Source: Paracoccaceae bacterium (GTDB lineage: Bacteria; Pseudomonadota; Alphaproteobacteria; Rhodobacterales; Rhodobacteraceae). Taken from it: a stretch of 24,169 nt of DNA. The stretch covers positions 1 through 24,169 of the forward strand of contig JALSHL010000091.1 in assembly GCA_026982255.1 (NCBI GenBank). The letters are read 5' to 3'. The notes beneath the pieces were generated by a model that worked only from the letters and a program-made list of their open reading frames with translations, had not been told where the DNA came from and ran no database searches. Every line of letters starts with the position of its first letter. The stretch's first letter is position 1. The position numbers and the translations under genes were made by a program. Positions 15,042 to 23,712 of the stretch are shown here, one piece after another.

Positions 15042-15083
15042 TTGACAATAGTCAACATGCACGGCGCGGCGCATGGCTAGACC
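15042..15083 (+). promoter_or_regulatory. Dnr/NnrR box and putative nosR promoter
   Basis: TTGAC-AATA-GTCAA (15042-15055) is a perfect Fnr-family palindrome with the C/G variant common in NO-responsive Dnr/NnrR sites rather than the T/A of classical Fnr sites. If it is centred at -41.5, as in class II activation, transcription starts near 15090. The -10 would then fall at 15078-15083 (TAGACC, a weak match), as expected for an activator-dependent promoter. It is the only perfect box in the intergenic region. Confidence 0.8.
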
Positions 15084-15109
15084 GGATGCGAAGCAACCTC
15101 GTGAAAGCC

Positions 15110-17404
15110 ATGACGCATCCAATTTCCCTGACAATGACCGGATCCGGCGCAGTTTCTGCGTTTGCGAATCCGGAGTATGTCCGCCCGGGCAGGAACGTGG
15201 CGACTACCCTTCAGTTCCTTGCCTTCCTTTCATTTCTGTTTCTGTTCATTGCCGCGCCCGTTCGCGCAGGGGTTGTACCTGTGTTGGAGCGATTCCTGCC
15301 CGAATATCCCGCTGCGGAGTTTGTCGATGGCGCGACCGCCTATGGCGCGATCCGTGACGATATTCCCGTGGCTCCGGTTCTGAAGGGCGATACTGTCCTC
15401 GGCTATGTCTATATCAGTTCCGATTTCGTCAGCACGACGGGCTATTCGGGCAAACCGATCCACATGATGATCGCCATTGACCCGGGCGGCAAGCTGATCC
15501 GTGCGGAACTGGTCGAGCATCACGAGCCGATCGTGCTGATCGGTATTCCCGAACGCAAAATCCGCGCCATGACCGAGACCTACAAAGGACTCGATATCGT
15601 GGCAGAAGCGGCGGCCGAGGGTGTCGGCCATGACGTTGAGATCATTTCCGGCGCAACGGTCACCATCATGATCATAGACGATTCCGTTGTGCGTTCGAGC
15701 ATCAAGGTCGCGCGCTTTCTCGGGCTGGGCGGTCTGGATAACAGCGCTGCCGAGACCGGACCGACCCATGTGCTGAACATGGAGGAACGCGAGGTTTACG
15801 ACTGGAACACGCTGGTTGGAGACGGAAGTGTGCGGCGTCTGACGCTGGACGTAGGCCAAATCAACCAGGCGTTTGCCGATACCGGCGACGAGCGGGTTTT
15901 GAAGCATGCGGAAACCGCGCCGGACGACCAGACCTATATCGACCTCAATCTGGCGCTTGTATCCGCGCCGGGTATCGGGCTGAGCCTGCTGGGAGAGAAC
16001 GAATACAACAACCTGACCGAATGGCTGGAAGATGGCGATCAGGCGATCCTTCTAGCCGGACGCGGGATATATTCCTTCAAGGGATCGGGCTATGTCCGCG
16101 GCGGTATCTTTGACCGTATCCAGCTGGTGCAGGGCGATATTTCGGTGCGTTTCCGCGACCGCCAGCACCGTCGCCTGCGCGTGGTGGTGGCCGAGGGCGC
16201 GCCCTCGTTTACCGAAATGGATATTTTCAAAATCCCCGCCGATTCCGGTTTCGACCCCACCAAACCGTTCCGTATCCAGTTGCTGGTGCAGCGCCCCGTC
16301 GGGCCGGTGGAAAAAACCTTTCTGACCTTCGATCTGGGCTACAACCTGCCGCCGCGCTATCTGACCGCTCTGGCACCGGCTGCGCCGCAAACGACGGTCG
16401 AGGATCAACAAGCCAACACCGACGCGCGCGCAGAGCTGTGGAAACGCATCTGGCAGAGCAAGAAACTGGAGATCGGCCTGCTGATCGGTATGCTGACCGT
16501 TCTGACCGGTGTGTTCTTCTTTCAGGTGCAGGCCACGCGCCATGCCCGCGCGTTCTACTGGTTCCGCATGTCGTTCCTGACGCTGACGCTGTTCTTCCTC
16601 GGGTTCTCGCAGAACGCGCAGCTTTCGGTGGTCAACCTCATGGCGCTGGGGGCGTCGTTGCGCGAAGGGTTCAGCTGGGATGCTTTCCTGATGGATCCGC
16701 TGGTGTTTATCCTCTGGGTGTCCGTTGCTGTAACCCTGCTGTTCTGGGGTCGCGGCGGGTTCTGCGGCTGGCTCTGCCCGTTCGGTGCCATGCAGGAGTT
16801 GAGCAACCAGATCGCCCGGTTCTTCAAGGTGCCGCAATGGACGTTGCCCTGGGGTCTGCACGAGCGCCTCTGGCCGCTGAAATACATGATTTTCCTCGGG
16901 CTGTTCGGTCTTTCGCTGGTGTCGATGGGGCTGGCGGAACACTACGCCGAGATCGAACCGTTCAAGACTTCGATCATCCTGAAATTCGCCCGCGAGTGGC
17001 CGTTTGTCCTGTTTGCCACAGCCATTCTGGGGATCGGGCTGTTTGTCGAGCGTTTCTATTGTCGCTATCTCTGCCCGCTCGGAGCGGCGTTGGCGATACC
17101 GGGGCGGATCCGCATGTTTGACTGGCTCAAACGCTACAAGGAATGCGGCTCCCCCTGCCAGACCTGTGCGAATGAATGTTTCGTGCAGGCGATCCACCCG
17201 ACGGGCGAGATCAATCCGAATGAATGTCTGTCCTGCCTGCACTGTCAGGTTCTGTATCAGGATCATTCAAAGTGTCCGGTTGTCATCAAGACCGACAAGC
17301 GGCGCGCCAAGATGGCCCAAAGCACTGCCAGGGTTGGCGATGCGCTGGACCGGTTAACCAACCATCCAAATTTCAAACCAGACAAGGAGAAGAATGATGG
17401 CTAA
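15110..17404 (+). CDS. nosR: NosR, membrane flavo-iron-sulfur protein for N2O reduction
   Basis: About 764 residues. A hydrophobic N-terminal segment (about 33-50) precedes a periplasmic FMN-binding domain whose SGAT motif (180-183, in VEIISGATVTI) should carry FMN covalently on the threonine. Several membrane helices follow (about 445-640). Cysteine motifs GGFCGWLCPFGAMQEL (near 551) and FYCRYLCPLGAALA (near 650) match the NosR/NapH type. A C-terminal ferredoxin-like part has CGSPCQTCANEC and CLSCLHCQ plus a final KCP, for two [4Fe-4S] clusters. NosR supports nos expression and electron supply to NosZ. The frame opens at ATG 15086 but that lies before the predicted transcript start and has no ribosome site; ATG 15110 has a weak one (GAAAG). 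The start is uncertain. It ends 8 bp inside nosZ. Confidence 0.95.
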   Translation: MTHPISLTMTGSGAVSAFANPEYVRPGRNVATTLQFLAFLSFLFLFIAAPVRAGVVPVLERFLPEYPAAEFVDGATAYGAIRDDIPVAPVLKGDTVLGYVYISSDFVSTTGYSGKPIHMMIAIDPGGKLIRAELVEHHEPIVLIGIPERKIRAMTETYKGLDIVAEAAAEGVGHDVEIISGATVTIMIIDDSVVRSSIKVARFLGLGGLDNSAAETGPTHVLNMEEREVYDWNTLVGDGSVRRLTLDVGQINQAFADTGDERVLKHAETAPDDQTYIDLNLALVSAPGIGLSLLGENEYNNLTEWLEDGDQAILLAGRGIYSFKGSGYVRGGIFDRIQLVQGDISVRFRDRQHRRLRVVVAEGAPSFTEMDIFKIPADSGFDPTKPFRIQLLVQRPVGPVEKTFLTFDLGYNLPPRYLTALAPAAPQTTVEDQQANTDARAELWKRIWQSKKLEIGLLIGMLTVLTGVFFFQVQATRHARAFYWFRMSFLTLTLFFLGFSQNAQLSVVNLMALGASLREGFSWDAFLMDPLVFILWVSVAVTLLFWGRGGFCGWLCPFGAMQELSNQIARFFKVPQWTLPWGLHERLWPLKYMIFLGLFGLSLVSMGLAEHYAEIEPFKTSIILKFAREWPFVLFATAILGIGLFVERFYCRYLCPLGAALAIPGRIRMFDWLKRYKECGSPCQTCANECFVQAIHPTGEINPNECLSCLHCQVLYQDHSKCPVVIKTDKRRAKMAQSTARVGDALDRLTNHPNFKPDKEKNDG

Positions 17405-19304
17405 AGAGAAACCGACTAAATGCGTGATCAAGGAGGGGCTGACCAGACGCGATGTGCTGACCGGACCCGCCGCAGGTGTGGCCGTCGCAGGGCTGGCCGC
17501 CGCCGCAACCACGGTAACCGCAACGCCGGCTCTGGCTGCGGGCGCGGAAGTCAACGTTGCTCCGGGTGAACTGGATGAATACTATGGTTTCTGGTCCTCG
17601 GGTCAGGCCGGCGAGGTCCGTATCCTCGGCGTGCCGTCCATGCGCGAGTTGATGCGTATTCCGGTGTTCAATCGCGATTCCGCTACCGGCTGGGGGGAAA
17701 CCAACGAATCTCTGAAGGTTCTGACGGAAAACCTGATGCCGGAAACCAAGGAGTTTCTGGCCAAGCGCGGCAAGCGCGATTACGAAAACGGCGACTTGCA
17801 CCACCCGCATATGTCGTTCACCGACGGCACCTATGACGGCCGCTATCTGTTCATGAACGACAAGGCCAACACCCGTGTTGCCCGTATCCGCTGCGACGTG
17901 ATGAAGCCGGACAAGATCATCGAAATCCCGAACGCTTCGGATATCCACGGCCTGCGTCCGCAGAAATATCCGCGCACCGGATATGTATTTGCGAACGGCG
18001 AGCACCGTGTGCCGCTGGTCAATGATGGCACGAATATGGATGACGTGGAAAACTATGTTTCCATCTTTACCGCAATCGACGGCGACACCATGGAAATCGC
18101 ATGGCAGGTAATGGTCACCGGCAATCTCGACAATACCGACGCCGATTATCAGGGCCGCTATGCCATGTCGTCTTCGTATAACTCCGAAGGGGCCACAAAC
18201 CTTGCCGGTATGATGGAAGCGGAAATGGACCACGTTGTCGTCTTCGACATCGCCCGGATCGAGGCTGCGGTTGCCGCCGGAAAATACGAGGTCCACAACG
18301 GTGTGAAGGTTCTGGACGGGCGCAAGGGTTCCGACCTGACGGTCTATATCCCGATCCCGAACTCGCCGCACGGCGTCAACACCTCGCCCGAAGGCAAATA
18401 TGTCATGGTCAACGGCAAGCTGTCGCCGACCGTTTCGGTTATCGAGTGGGACAAGATCGAAGCCGTGTTCCAGGGGGCCGATCCGCGTTCCGCTGTCGTG
18501 GCCGAGCCTGAACTGGGCCTCGGGCCGCTCCACACGGCCTTCAACGGCAAGGGCGAGGCCTATACCACCCTGTTCCTCGACAGCCAGATGGTGCATTGGG
18601 ATATCGAGAAAGCCATTCGCCAGTATAACGGCGAGGATGTGGACCCGATCATCCAGAAAACCGATGTGATGTATCAGCCGGGCCACAACCATACCACGAT
18701 GGGTGAGACCAAAGAGGCCGACGGAAAATGGCTGGTGTCGCTGAACAAGTTTTCCAAGGACCGCTTCCTGAATGTGGGGCCGCTGAAGCCGGAAAACGAC
18801 CAGTTGATCAACATCCAGAACGGAGCGCTGGAAGTTGTCCACGACGGGCCGACCTTTGCCGAACCGCACGATTGTATCCTCGTGCGTCGCGATATCGTTA
18901 ATCCGCTGAATGTGTGGCCGGCCAACGATCCGTTCTGGGCCGATGCCACCGCACAGGCCGAGGCCGACGGTGTTGTTCTGGGCGATGACTCCAAGGTCAT
19001 CCGCGAAGGTAACAAGGTCCGCGTTTACATGTGGTCCTCGGCACCGACCTTCTCCATGGAGGAGTTCACAGTCAAACAGGGCGACGAGGTTACTATCTAC
19101 ATCTCCAATATCGACGATGTGGATGACCTGACCCACGGCTTCACGCTGGGCAACCACGGTATTGCGATGGAAGTGGCGCCGCAGGCGACGGCCTCCATCA
19201 CCTTCACCGCAGACCGTCCGGGCGTGCACTGGTTCTATTGCCAGTGGTTCTGTCACGCGCTCCACATGGAGATGCGTGGCCGGATGCTGGTCGAGCCGGC
19301 ATAG
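17397..19304 (+). CDS. nosZ: Nitrous-oxide reductase, clade I (Tat-exported)
   Basis: Periplasmic copper enzyme that reduces N2O to N2; 635 residues. The N-terminus has a twin-arginine signal (LTRRDVLTGPAAGVAVAGLA), cleaved near ALA-AG, which assigns it to clade I. The seven-bladed propeller domain carries the CuZ-type histidine motifs DLHHPHMSF (near 134-142), DIHGLRP, GLGPLHTAF, YQPGHNHTTM and a C-terminal HGFTLGNHG. The cupredoxin domain has the CuA motif CQWFCHALHMEM near the end. All motifs are present, so the enzyme should be active. Two adjacent ATGs (17394, 17397) are possible; the second is preferred because AGGAG (17385-17389) is then 7 nt away. It overlaps nosR by 8 bp, and nosD follows after 10 nt. 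Confidence 0.98.
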   Translation: MAKEKPTKCVIKEGLTRRDVLTGPAAGVAVAGLAAAATTVTATPALAAGAEVNVAPGELDEYYGFWSSGQAGEVRILGVPSMRELMRIPVFNRDSATGWGETNESLKVLTENLMPETKEFLAKRGKRDYENGDLHHPHMSFTDGTYDGRYLFMNDKANTRVARIRCDVMKPDKIIEIPNASDIHGLRPQKYPRTGYVFANGEHRVPLVNDGTNMDDVENYVSIFTAIDGDTMEIAWQVMVTGNLDNTDADYQGRYAMSSSYNSEGATNLAGMMEAEMDHVVVFDIARIEAAVAAGKYEVHNGVKVLDGRKGSDLTVYIPIPNSPHGVNTSPEGKYVMVNGKLSPTVSVIEWDKIEAVFQGADPRSAVVAEPELGLGPLHTAFNGKGEAYTTLFLDSQMVHWDIEKAIRQYNGEDVDPIIQKTDVMYQPGHNHTTMGETKEADGKWLVSLNKFSKDRFLNVGPLKPENDQLINIQNGALEVVHDGPTFAEPHDCILVRRDIVNPLNVWPANDPFWADATAQAEADGVVLGDDSKVIREGNKVRVYMWSSAPTFSMEEFTVKQGDEVTIYISNIDDVDDLTHGFTLGNHGIAMEVAPQATASITFTADRPGVHWFYCQWFCHALHMEMRGRMLVEPA

Positions 19305-19314
19305 GAACCTGACA

Positions 19315-20577
19315 ATGCTGCGTTCGCTTGCCCTGGTGCTGCTTCTGCTTCTGTTTCCGGCCTTCGCTGGAGCTGCAGAGGTGCGCGTATCGGGGCAGGC
19401 GGATGCGCTGGTTCTTGCCATAGAAAATGCACAGGTGGGGGATGTCCTCCGCCTGAGCGACAATGCGCTTTACGAGGGCGCGATAGAGATTTCGGTGCCG
19501 CTGACCCTGATCGGCAACGGCGCCACCATCGACGGACAGGAAACCGGTTCGGTCATTACTGTGACGGCTGCGGATGTCACCATTCGCGACCTGACTGTTA
19601 TCGGTTCCGGCTCCGGCGGGGATGGTCTGGATGCGGGCATCACGCTGGGAAAAACCGCAGATCGCGCGGTGGTCGAGGGCAACCGGGTGCTGGGCAATCT
19701 GGTCGGGGTCGACGTGCACGGTGCGCGCGACGCGCTGGTGGCGCGCAATGTGATCGAGGGGCGGCAGGAAGGTCGCATGAACGACCGCGGCAACGGCATC
19801 TATGTCTGGAATGCGCCGGGCGCACGGGTAATCGGCAACGATGTGCGCTGGGGCCGTGACGGCGTGTTTGTGAACACGTCGCGCAATAACGAATTCATCG
19901 GCAACCGGTTCCGCGACCTGCGTTTTGCAGTGCACTATATGTATGCGAACAATTCGGTGGTTTCGGGCAACATCTCGCTTGGCAACCACCTTGGCTATGC
20001 CATCATGTATTCCGACAATGTGTTGATCGAGGGCAACCTCTCGCGCGGGGACCGTGACCACGGCATCATGGTGAACTACACCAACAAGGGGCGGGTGGTG
20101 GATAACACCATCCAGAACGTCGGCAACAAATGCGTGTTCATCTATAATGCGCACCGCAACAGTTTCGAGGGCAACCTTTTCGAGGGTTGCAACATCGGTA
20201 TCCACTTCACCGCCGGTTCCGAGCGTAACGAGATCACTGGCAATGCGTTTATCGGTAACCGCACGCAGGTGAAATACGTCGGTTCGAAATGGGTGGAGTG
20301 GAGCAAGGACGGTGTCGGAAACTACTGGTCCGACCACACCGCCTTTGACCTGAACGCCGACGGCATCGCCGATAGCGCCTATCGTCCGAACGATATCATG
20401 GATCAGGTGCTATGGACGCAACCGGCGGCGAAGTCTCTGCTTGGCTCGCCCGCCGTGCAACTGATCCGCTGGTCACAATCCGCTTTTCCGGCGCTGTTGC
20501 CGGGGGGCGTGATCGACCGTGCCCCGCTGATGAAACCCGACTTGCCTGCCATACCGGAATGGGAGCCGATCCAATGA
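19315..20577 (+). CDS. nosD: NosD, periplasmic copper-site maturation protein
   Basis: A 420-residue exported protein of the CASH/parallel beta-helix type, required with NosF and NosY to build the CuZ site of NosZ. A signal peptide (MLRSLALVLLLLLFPAFAGA) is followed by many short right-handed helix repeats of the form GN.. ..I.GN, for example RDGVFVNTSRNNEFIGNRF, YAIMYSDNVLIEGN and HGIMVNYTNKGRVVDN. The C-terminal region GVGNYWSDHTAFDLNADGIAD is typical for NosD. The frame extends upstream into nosZ, but ATG 19315 is chosen because AGGAA lies 7 nt before it and the signal peptide begins there. Its stop overlaps the nosF start (ATGA). Confidence 0.96.
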   Translation: MLRSLALVLLLLLFPAFAGAAEVRVSGQADALVLAIENAQVGDVLRLSDNALYEGAIEISVPLTLIGNGATIDGQETGSVITVTAADVTIRDLTVIGSGSGGDGLDAGITLGKTADRAVVEGNRVLGNLVGVDVHGARDALVARNVIEGRQEGRMNDRGNGIYVWNAPGARVIGNDVRWGRDGVFVNTSRNNEFIGNRFRDLRFAVHYMYANNSVVSGNISLGNHLGYAIMYSDNVLIEGNLSRGDRDHGIMVNYTNKGRVVDNTIQNVGNKCVFIYNAHRNSFEGNLFEGCNIGIHFTAGSERNEITGNAFIGNRTQVKYVGSKWVEWSKDGVGNYWSDHTAFDLNADGIADSAYRPNDIMDQVLWTQPAAKSLLGSPAVQLIRWSQSAFPALLPGGVIDRAPLMKPDLPAIPEWEPIQ

Positions 20578-21473
20578 GCGTCTTGCAAATAGAAAACGTA
20601 TCGAAATCCTACGGGCCGGTGCAGAGCGTGCGCGGCGTCTCGTTGAGCCTCGATGAAGGCGACCGCGTGGCCCTGCTTGGCCACAACGGCGCCGGAAAGA
20701 CCACGCTGATGCGGATGATACTGGGCCTGACGCCGGTGACCTCGGGGCGCATCACTGTTTTCGGCAGCGCCCCGGGCAGCCGCTCGGCGCGGCGTGCCAT
20801 CGGATTTCTGCCGGAAAGCGTGGCCTTTCACGGCGCGTTGACAGGGCGCGAGCAGTTACACCATTTCGCCCGTCTCAAGTCGGTGAAAACCGCGGTAGCC
20901 GACGACCTGCTGGAACGGGTCGGGCTGACCCACGCCATGAACCGGAAAATCCGCACCTACTCCAAAGGCATGCGCCAGCGGGTCGGCCTTGCGCAGGCGC
21001 TGCTCGGAACCCCGAAACTGGCGCTTCTGGACGAACCGACGAGCGGACTCGACCCGATTTCGCGGCATGAATTTTACGATATCGTCGATGATCTGGCCAA
21101 GGCGGGCACGGCGGTTCTGCTGTCCTCGCATGCGCTCACCGAGCTGGAAACCCGCACCGACCGGATCGCTATCATGAGCAGAGGGGAACTGCTGGCCAAC
21201 GACTCGCTGGCCAACCTGCGCCAACGTGCCCGCCTGCCGATCCGTGTTGATGTGACGGCGACCCCCGATAGCGCCGACCGGATCGCGGACCAGCTGGGCG
21301 GTAAACGCACCAACGGCTGTTCTGTTTCGCTGGATTGCCAGCAGGAAGACAAGCTCGCGCTGCTGGAACAGATCACCGGACTGGGCGAACTGGTCAAGGA
21401 TATCGATGTGACGCCGGCCAGCCTCGAACAGTTGTATCGCCATTACAGCGTGCGCACACCGGAGGACGAATAA
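20574..21473 (+). CDS. nosF: NosF, ABC transporter ATP-binding protein
   Basis: A 299-residue cytoplasmic ATPase that works with NosY and NosD in NosZ copper-centre assembly. Walker A is GHNGAGKT (36-43), the signature is YSKGMRQRVG (near 130), Walker B is LALLDEP (near 148), and the switch histidine is in LLSSHALTELE. The C-terminal hundred residues form an accessory domain typical of this type. The frame is open further upstream, but ATG 20574 overlaps the nosD stop by 4 bases and begins the normal ABC N-terminus (MSVLQIENVSKSYG). Its stop overlaps the nosY start by one base (TAATG). Confidence 0.96.
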   Translation: MSVLQIENVSKSYGPVQSVRGVSLSLDEGDRVALLGHNGAGKTTLMRMILGLTPVTSGRITVFGSAPGSRSARRAIGFLPESVAFHGALTGREQLHHFARLKSVKTAVADDLLERVGLTHAMNRKIRTYSKGMRQRVGLAQALLGTPKLALLDEPTSGLDPISRHEFYDIVDDLAKAGTAVLLSSHALTELETRTDRIAIMSRGELLANDSLANLRQRARLPIRVDVTATPDSADRIADQLGGKRTNGCSVSLDCQQEDKLALLEQITGLGELVKDIDVTPASLEQLYRHYSVRTPEDE

Positions 21474-22291
21474 TGTCTGTTTTCGCCATTGCCCGACTGG
21501 AACTTCTGATCGCGCGGCGTAACATGTGGGTTGCAACCTCGCTGATACTGATGGGATTGTTTTCGGCGGTCCTGACCCTTGCGGGCGGTGCCCCGACCGG
21601 AACGCTGGGCGTTGACCCGCTGCTGGTCGCCACCACATCGATCACCACGCTCTCGGTCTATCTGATCCCGCTGATCGGCCTGTTGCTGTCCTTCGATGCC
21701 ATCGCCGGAGAGGCCGAGCGCGGCACACTTGCCCTGAGTCTGACCTATCCGTTATCGCGCGGGGAAATCCTGATAGGGAAATTCCTCGCCCATCTGGCTG
21801 TGCTGGCCTTTGCGGTGGCGGTCGGCCTTGGTCTGACGGCGGCGCTTACCATCTGGAAATACGGCGCGGGCGATATGTCGTTTGCGCCGCTGATCCGGCT
21901 GTTCTTTACCTCGCTGGCGTTGGGCGCCGCGTTTCTGGGGATCGGCTATACCGTGTCCGCGCTCAGCCGGCAGGCCAGCGTTGCGTCGGGTATCGTCATC
22001 ATCATCTGGCTGGTTTGCGTGGTGCTTTACGACCTCGGGCTGCTCGGCGCGCTGGTTGCGGACGGTGGCGGTTTTTTTACCAAAACCGTGTTCCCGTGGT
22101 TGCTCGTCGCCAATCCGGCCGATGCCTTCCGCCTGATCAACATGCCGGCGGAGACAGTCACGACCCTTGCCTCCGGTATCGGCGCGGCTGGCGGTGCGTC
22201 GGGGCTGGCGGGGCAACTGGCATCGCTGCTGCTTTGGCCGGTCTTGGCCCTGTTCTTTGCATGGATCGCATTGCGGAGGGTCGAGCCATGA
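21473..22291 (+). CDS. nosY: NosY, ABC-2 type membrane permease
   Basis: A 272-residue inner-membrane protein with about six hydrophobic segments, the membrane partner of NosF. Visible are an N-terminal helix (NMWVATSLILMGLFSAVLTL), the conserved region LLSFDAIAGEAERGTLALSL typical of NosY and other ABC-2 permeases, and YPLSRGEILIGKFLAH. The last helix ends LFFAWIALRRVEP. GGAGG lies 7 nt before the ATG at 21473, which is why this start was taken over the upstream in-frame extension. It overlaps nosF by one base and nosL by four. Confidence 0.95.
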   Translation: MSVFAIARLELLIARRNMWVATSLILMGLFSAVLTLAGGAPTGTLGVDPLLVATTSITTLSVYLIPLIGLLLSFDAIAGEAERGTLALSLTYPLSRGEILIGKFLAHLAVLAFAVAVGLGLTAALTIWKYGAGDMSFAPLIRLFFTSLALGAAFLGIGYTVSALSRQASVASGIVIIIWLVCVVLYDLGLLGALVADGGGFFTKTVFPWLLVANPADAFRLINMPAETVTTLASGIGAAGGASGLAGQLASLLLWPVLALFFAWIALRRVEP

Positions 22292-22815
22292 GGTTTCTGC
22301 TGGCCGTCCTGCTCGCCCTGTCGTTGTCCGCCTGCAAGGAGGATACCGGCTCCGCTTCAATCCCCGCGCCTGCCTCGCTGAATGCCGAGGCCGCCGGATA
22401 TTATTGCCAGATGATTATTCTGGAACATGACGGCCCCAAGGGGCAGATTTTTCTGGCCGGATTGCCTGCGCCGCTCTGGTTCAGCCAGGTTCGCGACGCG
22501 CTTGCCTATGTTCTGTCGCCGGAGCAGGAAGGCGAAATCCTTGTGCTTTACGTCAACGATATGGGCAAGGCCGCAAGCTGGGGCGAACCGGGCGAGGACA
22601 ACTGGATCGTGGCGCAGGATGCCTATTACGTCGGCGGCTCGGACGCGAAGGGCGGCATGGGCGCACCGGAAATCGTGCCCTTCGGCACGGCCGCACAGGC
22701 CGCAGAGTTTGCAGCCGCCCGGGGTGGCGAGGTGCTGCGTATGGATGACATTACCGCCGGGATCGTATTGGCCCCTGTCGATTTCGATCCGGCATCACCG
22801 GAGACAAACGAATGA
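22288..22815 (+). CDS. nosL: NosL, copper-binding outer-envelope lipoprotein
   Basis: A 175-residue lipoprotein that supplies copper for NosZ maturation. The N-terminus MRFLLAVLLALSLSAC has a lipobox with Cys16. The conserved motif YYCQMIILEHDGPKGQIFL (from residue 38) carries Cys40 and Met42, the expected Cu(I) ligands, and further family motifs are WFSQVRDALAY and PFGTAAQAAEFAA. The ATG overlaps the nosY stop and the stop overlaps the nosX start, both by four bases, so translation is likely coupled. Confidence 0.95.
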   Translation: MRFLLAVLLALSLSACKEDTGSASIPAPASLNAEAAGYYCQMIILEHDGPKGQIFLAGLPAPLWFSQVRDALAYVLSPEQEGEILVLYVNDMGKAASWGEPGEDNWIVAQDAYYVGGSDAKGGMGAPEIVPFGTAAQAAEFAAARGGEVLRMDDITAGIVLAPVDFDPASPETNE

Positions 22816-23711
22816 CAACCCGCAGAAGAATGCTGACCATCCTCGCCGGAGGCGCCCTGTTACCCGTGATCGGGCAGGCTGCTGCCACGCCTGCACCCGC
22901 ACAGTGGCGGGGCATTGCCCTCGGGGCCGATGCGCAGATCATCCTCGACCATCCGGACGCCGAGGCCCTGATCCGGCAGGCTGTGGCCGAGATCGAGCGG
23001 CTGGAGGAAATTTTCAGCCTGTATCGCGACAGCCAGCTGACACGGCTGAACCGGCAGGGGCATCTCGACAATCCGGCCTTCGAAATGGTCGAGCTGCTGT
23101 CGATTTGTGATCACCTGAACGCCCGCACCGGTGGCGCTTTCGACCCTGCTATCCAGCCGCTCTGGGCGCTTTATGCCGAGAGTTTTGCCGCGGGAACCAC
23201 CCCTGATGACCGGCAACTGGATGCCGCAGGGGCCAGAAGCGGCTGGGGCAACTTGAGCTTTGAGGCCACGGGCGTCGCTTTTGCACGACAGGGCGGGGCG
23301 CTCACCCTGAACGGCATTGCGCAGGGGTATATTGCGGATAAAATCGCCGCCATGTTCCGCGCCAACGGCGTTGAAAACGTGCTGGTCAACACTGGCGAGA
23401 TCATGGCCGTTGGTGCCGCGCCGGACGGGCAGGCCTGGCCGGTTACCTTGCGCGACCGCGCGGGAAAACTGCCGCTTCGCAATCAGGCGGTCGCCACCTC
23501 GGCCCCGCTGGGCACCACGTTCGACCAGAACGGCAAGGTCGGCCATATCATCGACCCGCGCAGCGGCAAACCGGCGGGGCGCTGGCCGCAAATCAGCGTC
23601 GTTGCCCGCAGCGCTGCGCTGGCCGACGGGTTCTCGACCGCCTTCTGCCTGATGGACAGGGATGAAATTGCCACCGCCCGCACAGATGCGGTTATCGACG
23701 TGATCCTATAG
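22812..23711 (+). CDS. nosX: NosX, ApbE-family FAD:protein FMN transferase
   Basis: A 299-residue exported flavin transferase. The N-terminus TTRRRMLTILAGG looks like a twin-arginine signal. ApbE motifs are in order: TGGAFDPAIQPLWALYA, LTLNGIAQGYIADKIA, NVLVNTGEIMAVG, VATSAPLGTTFDQNGKVGHI followed by IDPRSGKPAG, and ADGFSTAFCLMD. ApbE proteins transfer FMN from FAD to a threonine of a target; here the target should be the SGAT motif of NosR at the other end of the operon. It is the last gene of the cluster, ending one base before a convergent gene. No terminator was seen after it. Confidence 0.94.
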   Translation: MTTRRRMLTILAGGALLPVIGQAAATPAPAQWRGIALGADAQIILDHPDAEALIRQAVAEIERLEEIFSLYRDSQLTRLNRQGHLDNPAFEMVELLSICDHLNARTGGAFDPAIQPLWALYAESFAAGTTPDDRQLDAAGARSGWGNLSFEATGVAFARQGGALTLNGIAQGYIADKIAAMFRANGVENVLVNTGEIMAVGAAPDGQAWPVTLRDRAGKLPLRNQAVATSAPLGTTFDQNGKVGHIIDPRSGKPAGRWPQISVVARSAALADGFSTAFCLMDRDEIATARTDAVIDVIL

Positions 23712-23712
23712 G

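Noticed and set aside
15086..15109. Upstream ATG as nosR start
   Set aside because: It has no Shine-Dalgarno sequence and lies before the transcript start predicted from the position of the Dnr box; ATG 15110 preferred with moderate certainty.
19162..19314. N-terminal extension of nosD into nosZ
   Set aside because: The extension is Arg-rich and has no signal peptide, whereas ATG 19315 has AGGAA at 7 nt and begins a typical signal sequence.
17373..19463. Long minus-strand open frame opposite nosZ
   Set aside because: It is the antisense of an unmistakable nosZ, lacks a ribosome site and any recognisable domain, and starts inside nosD.
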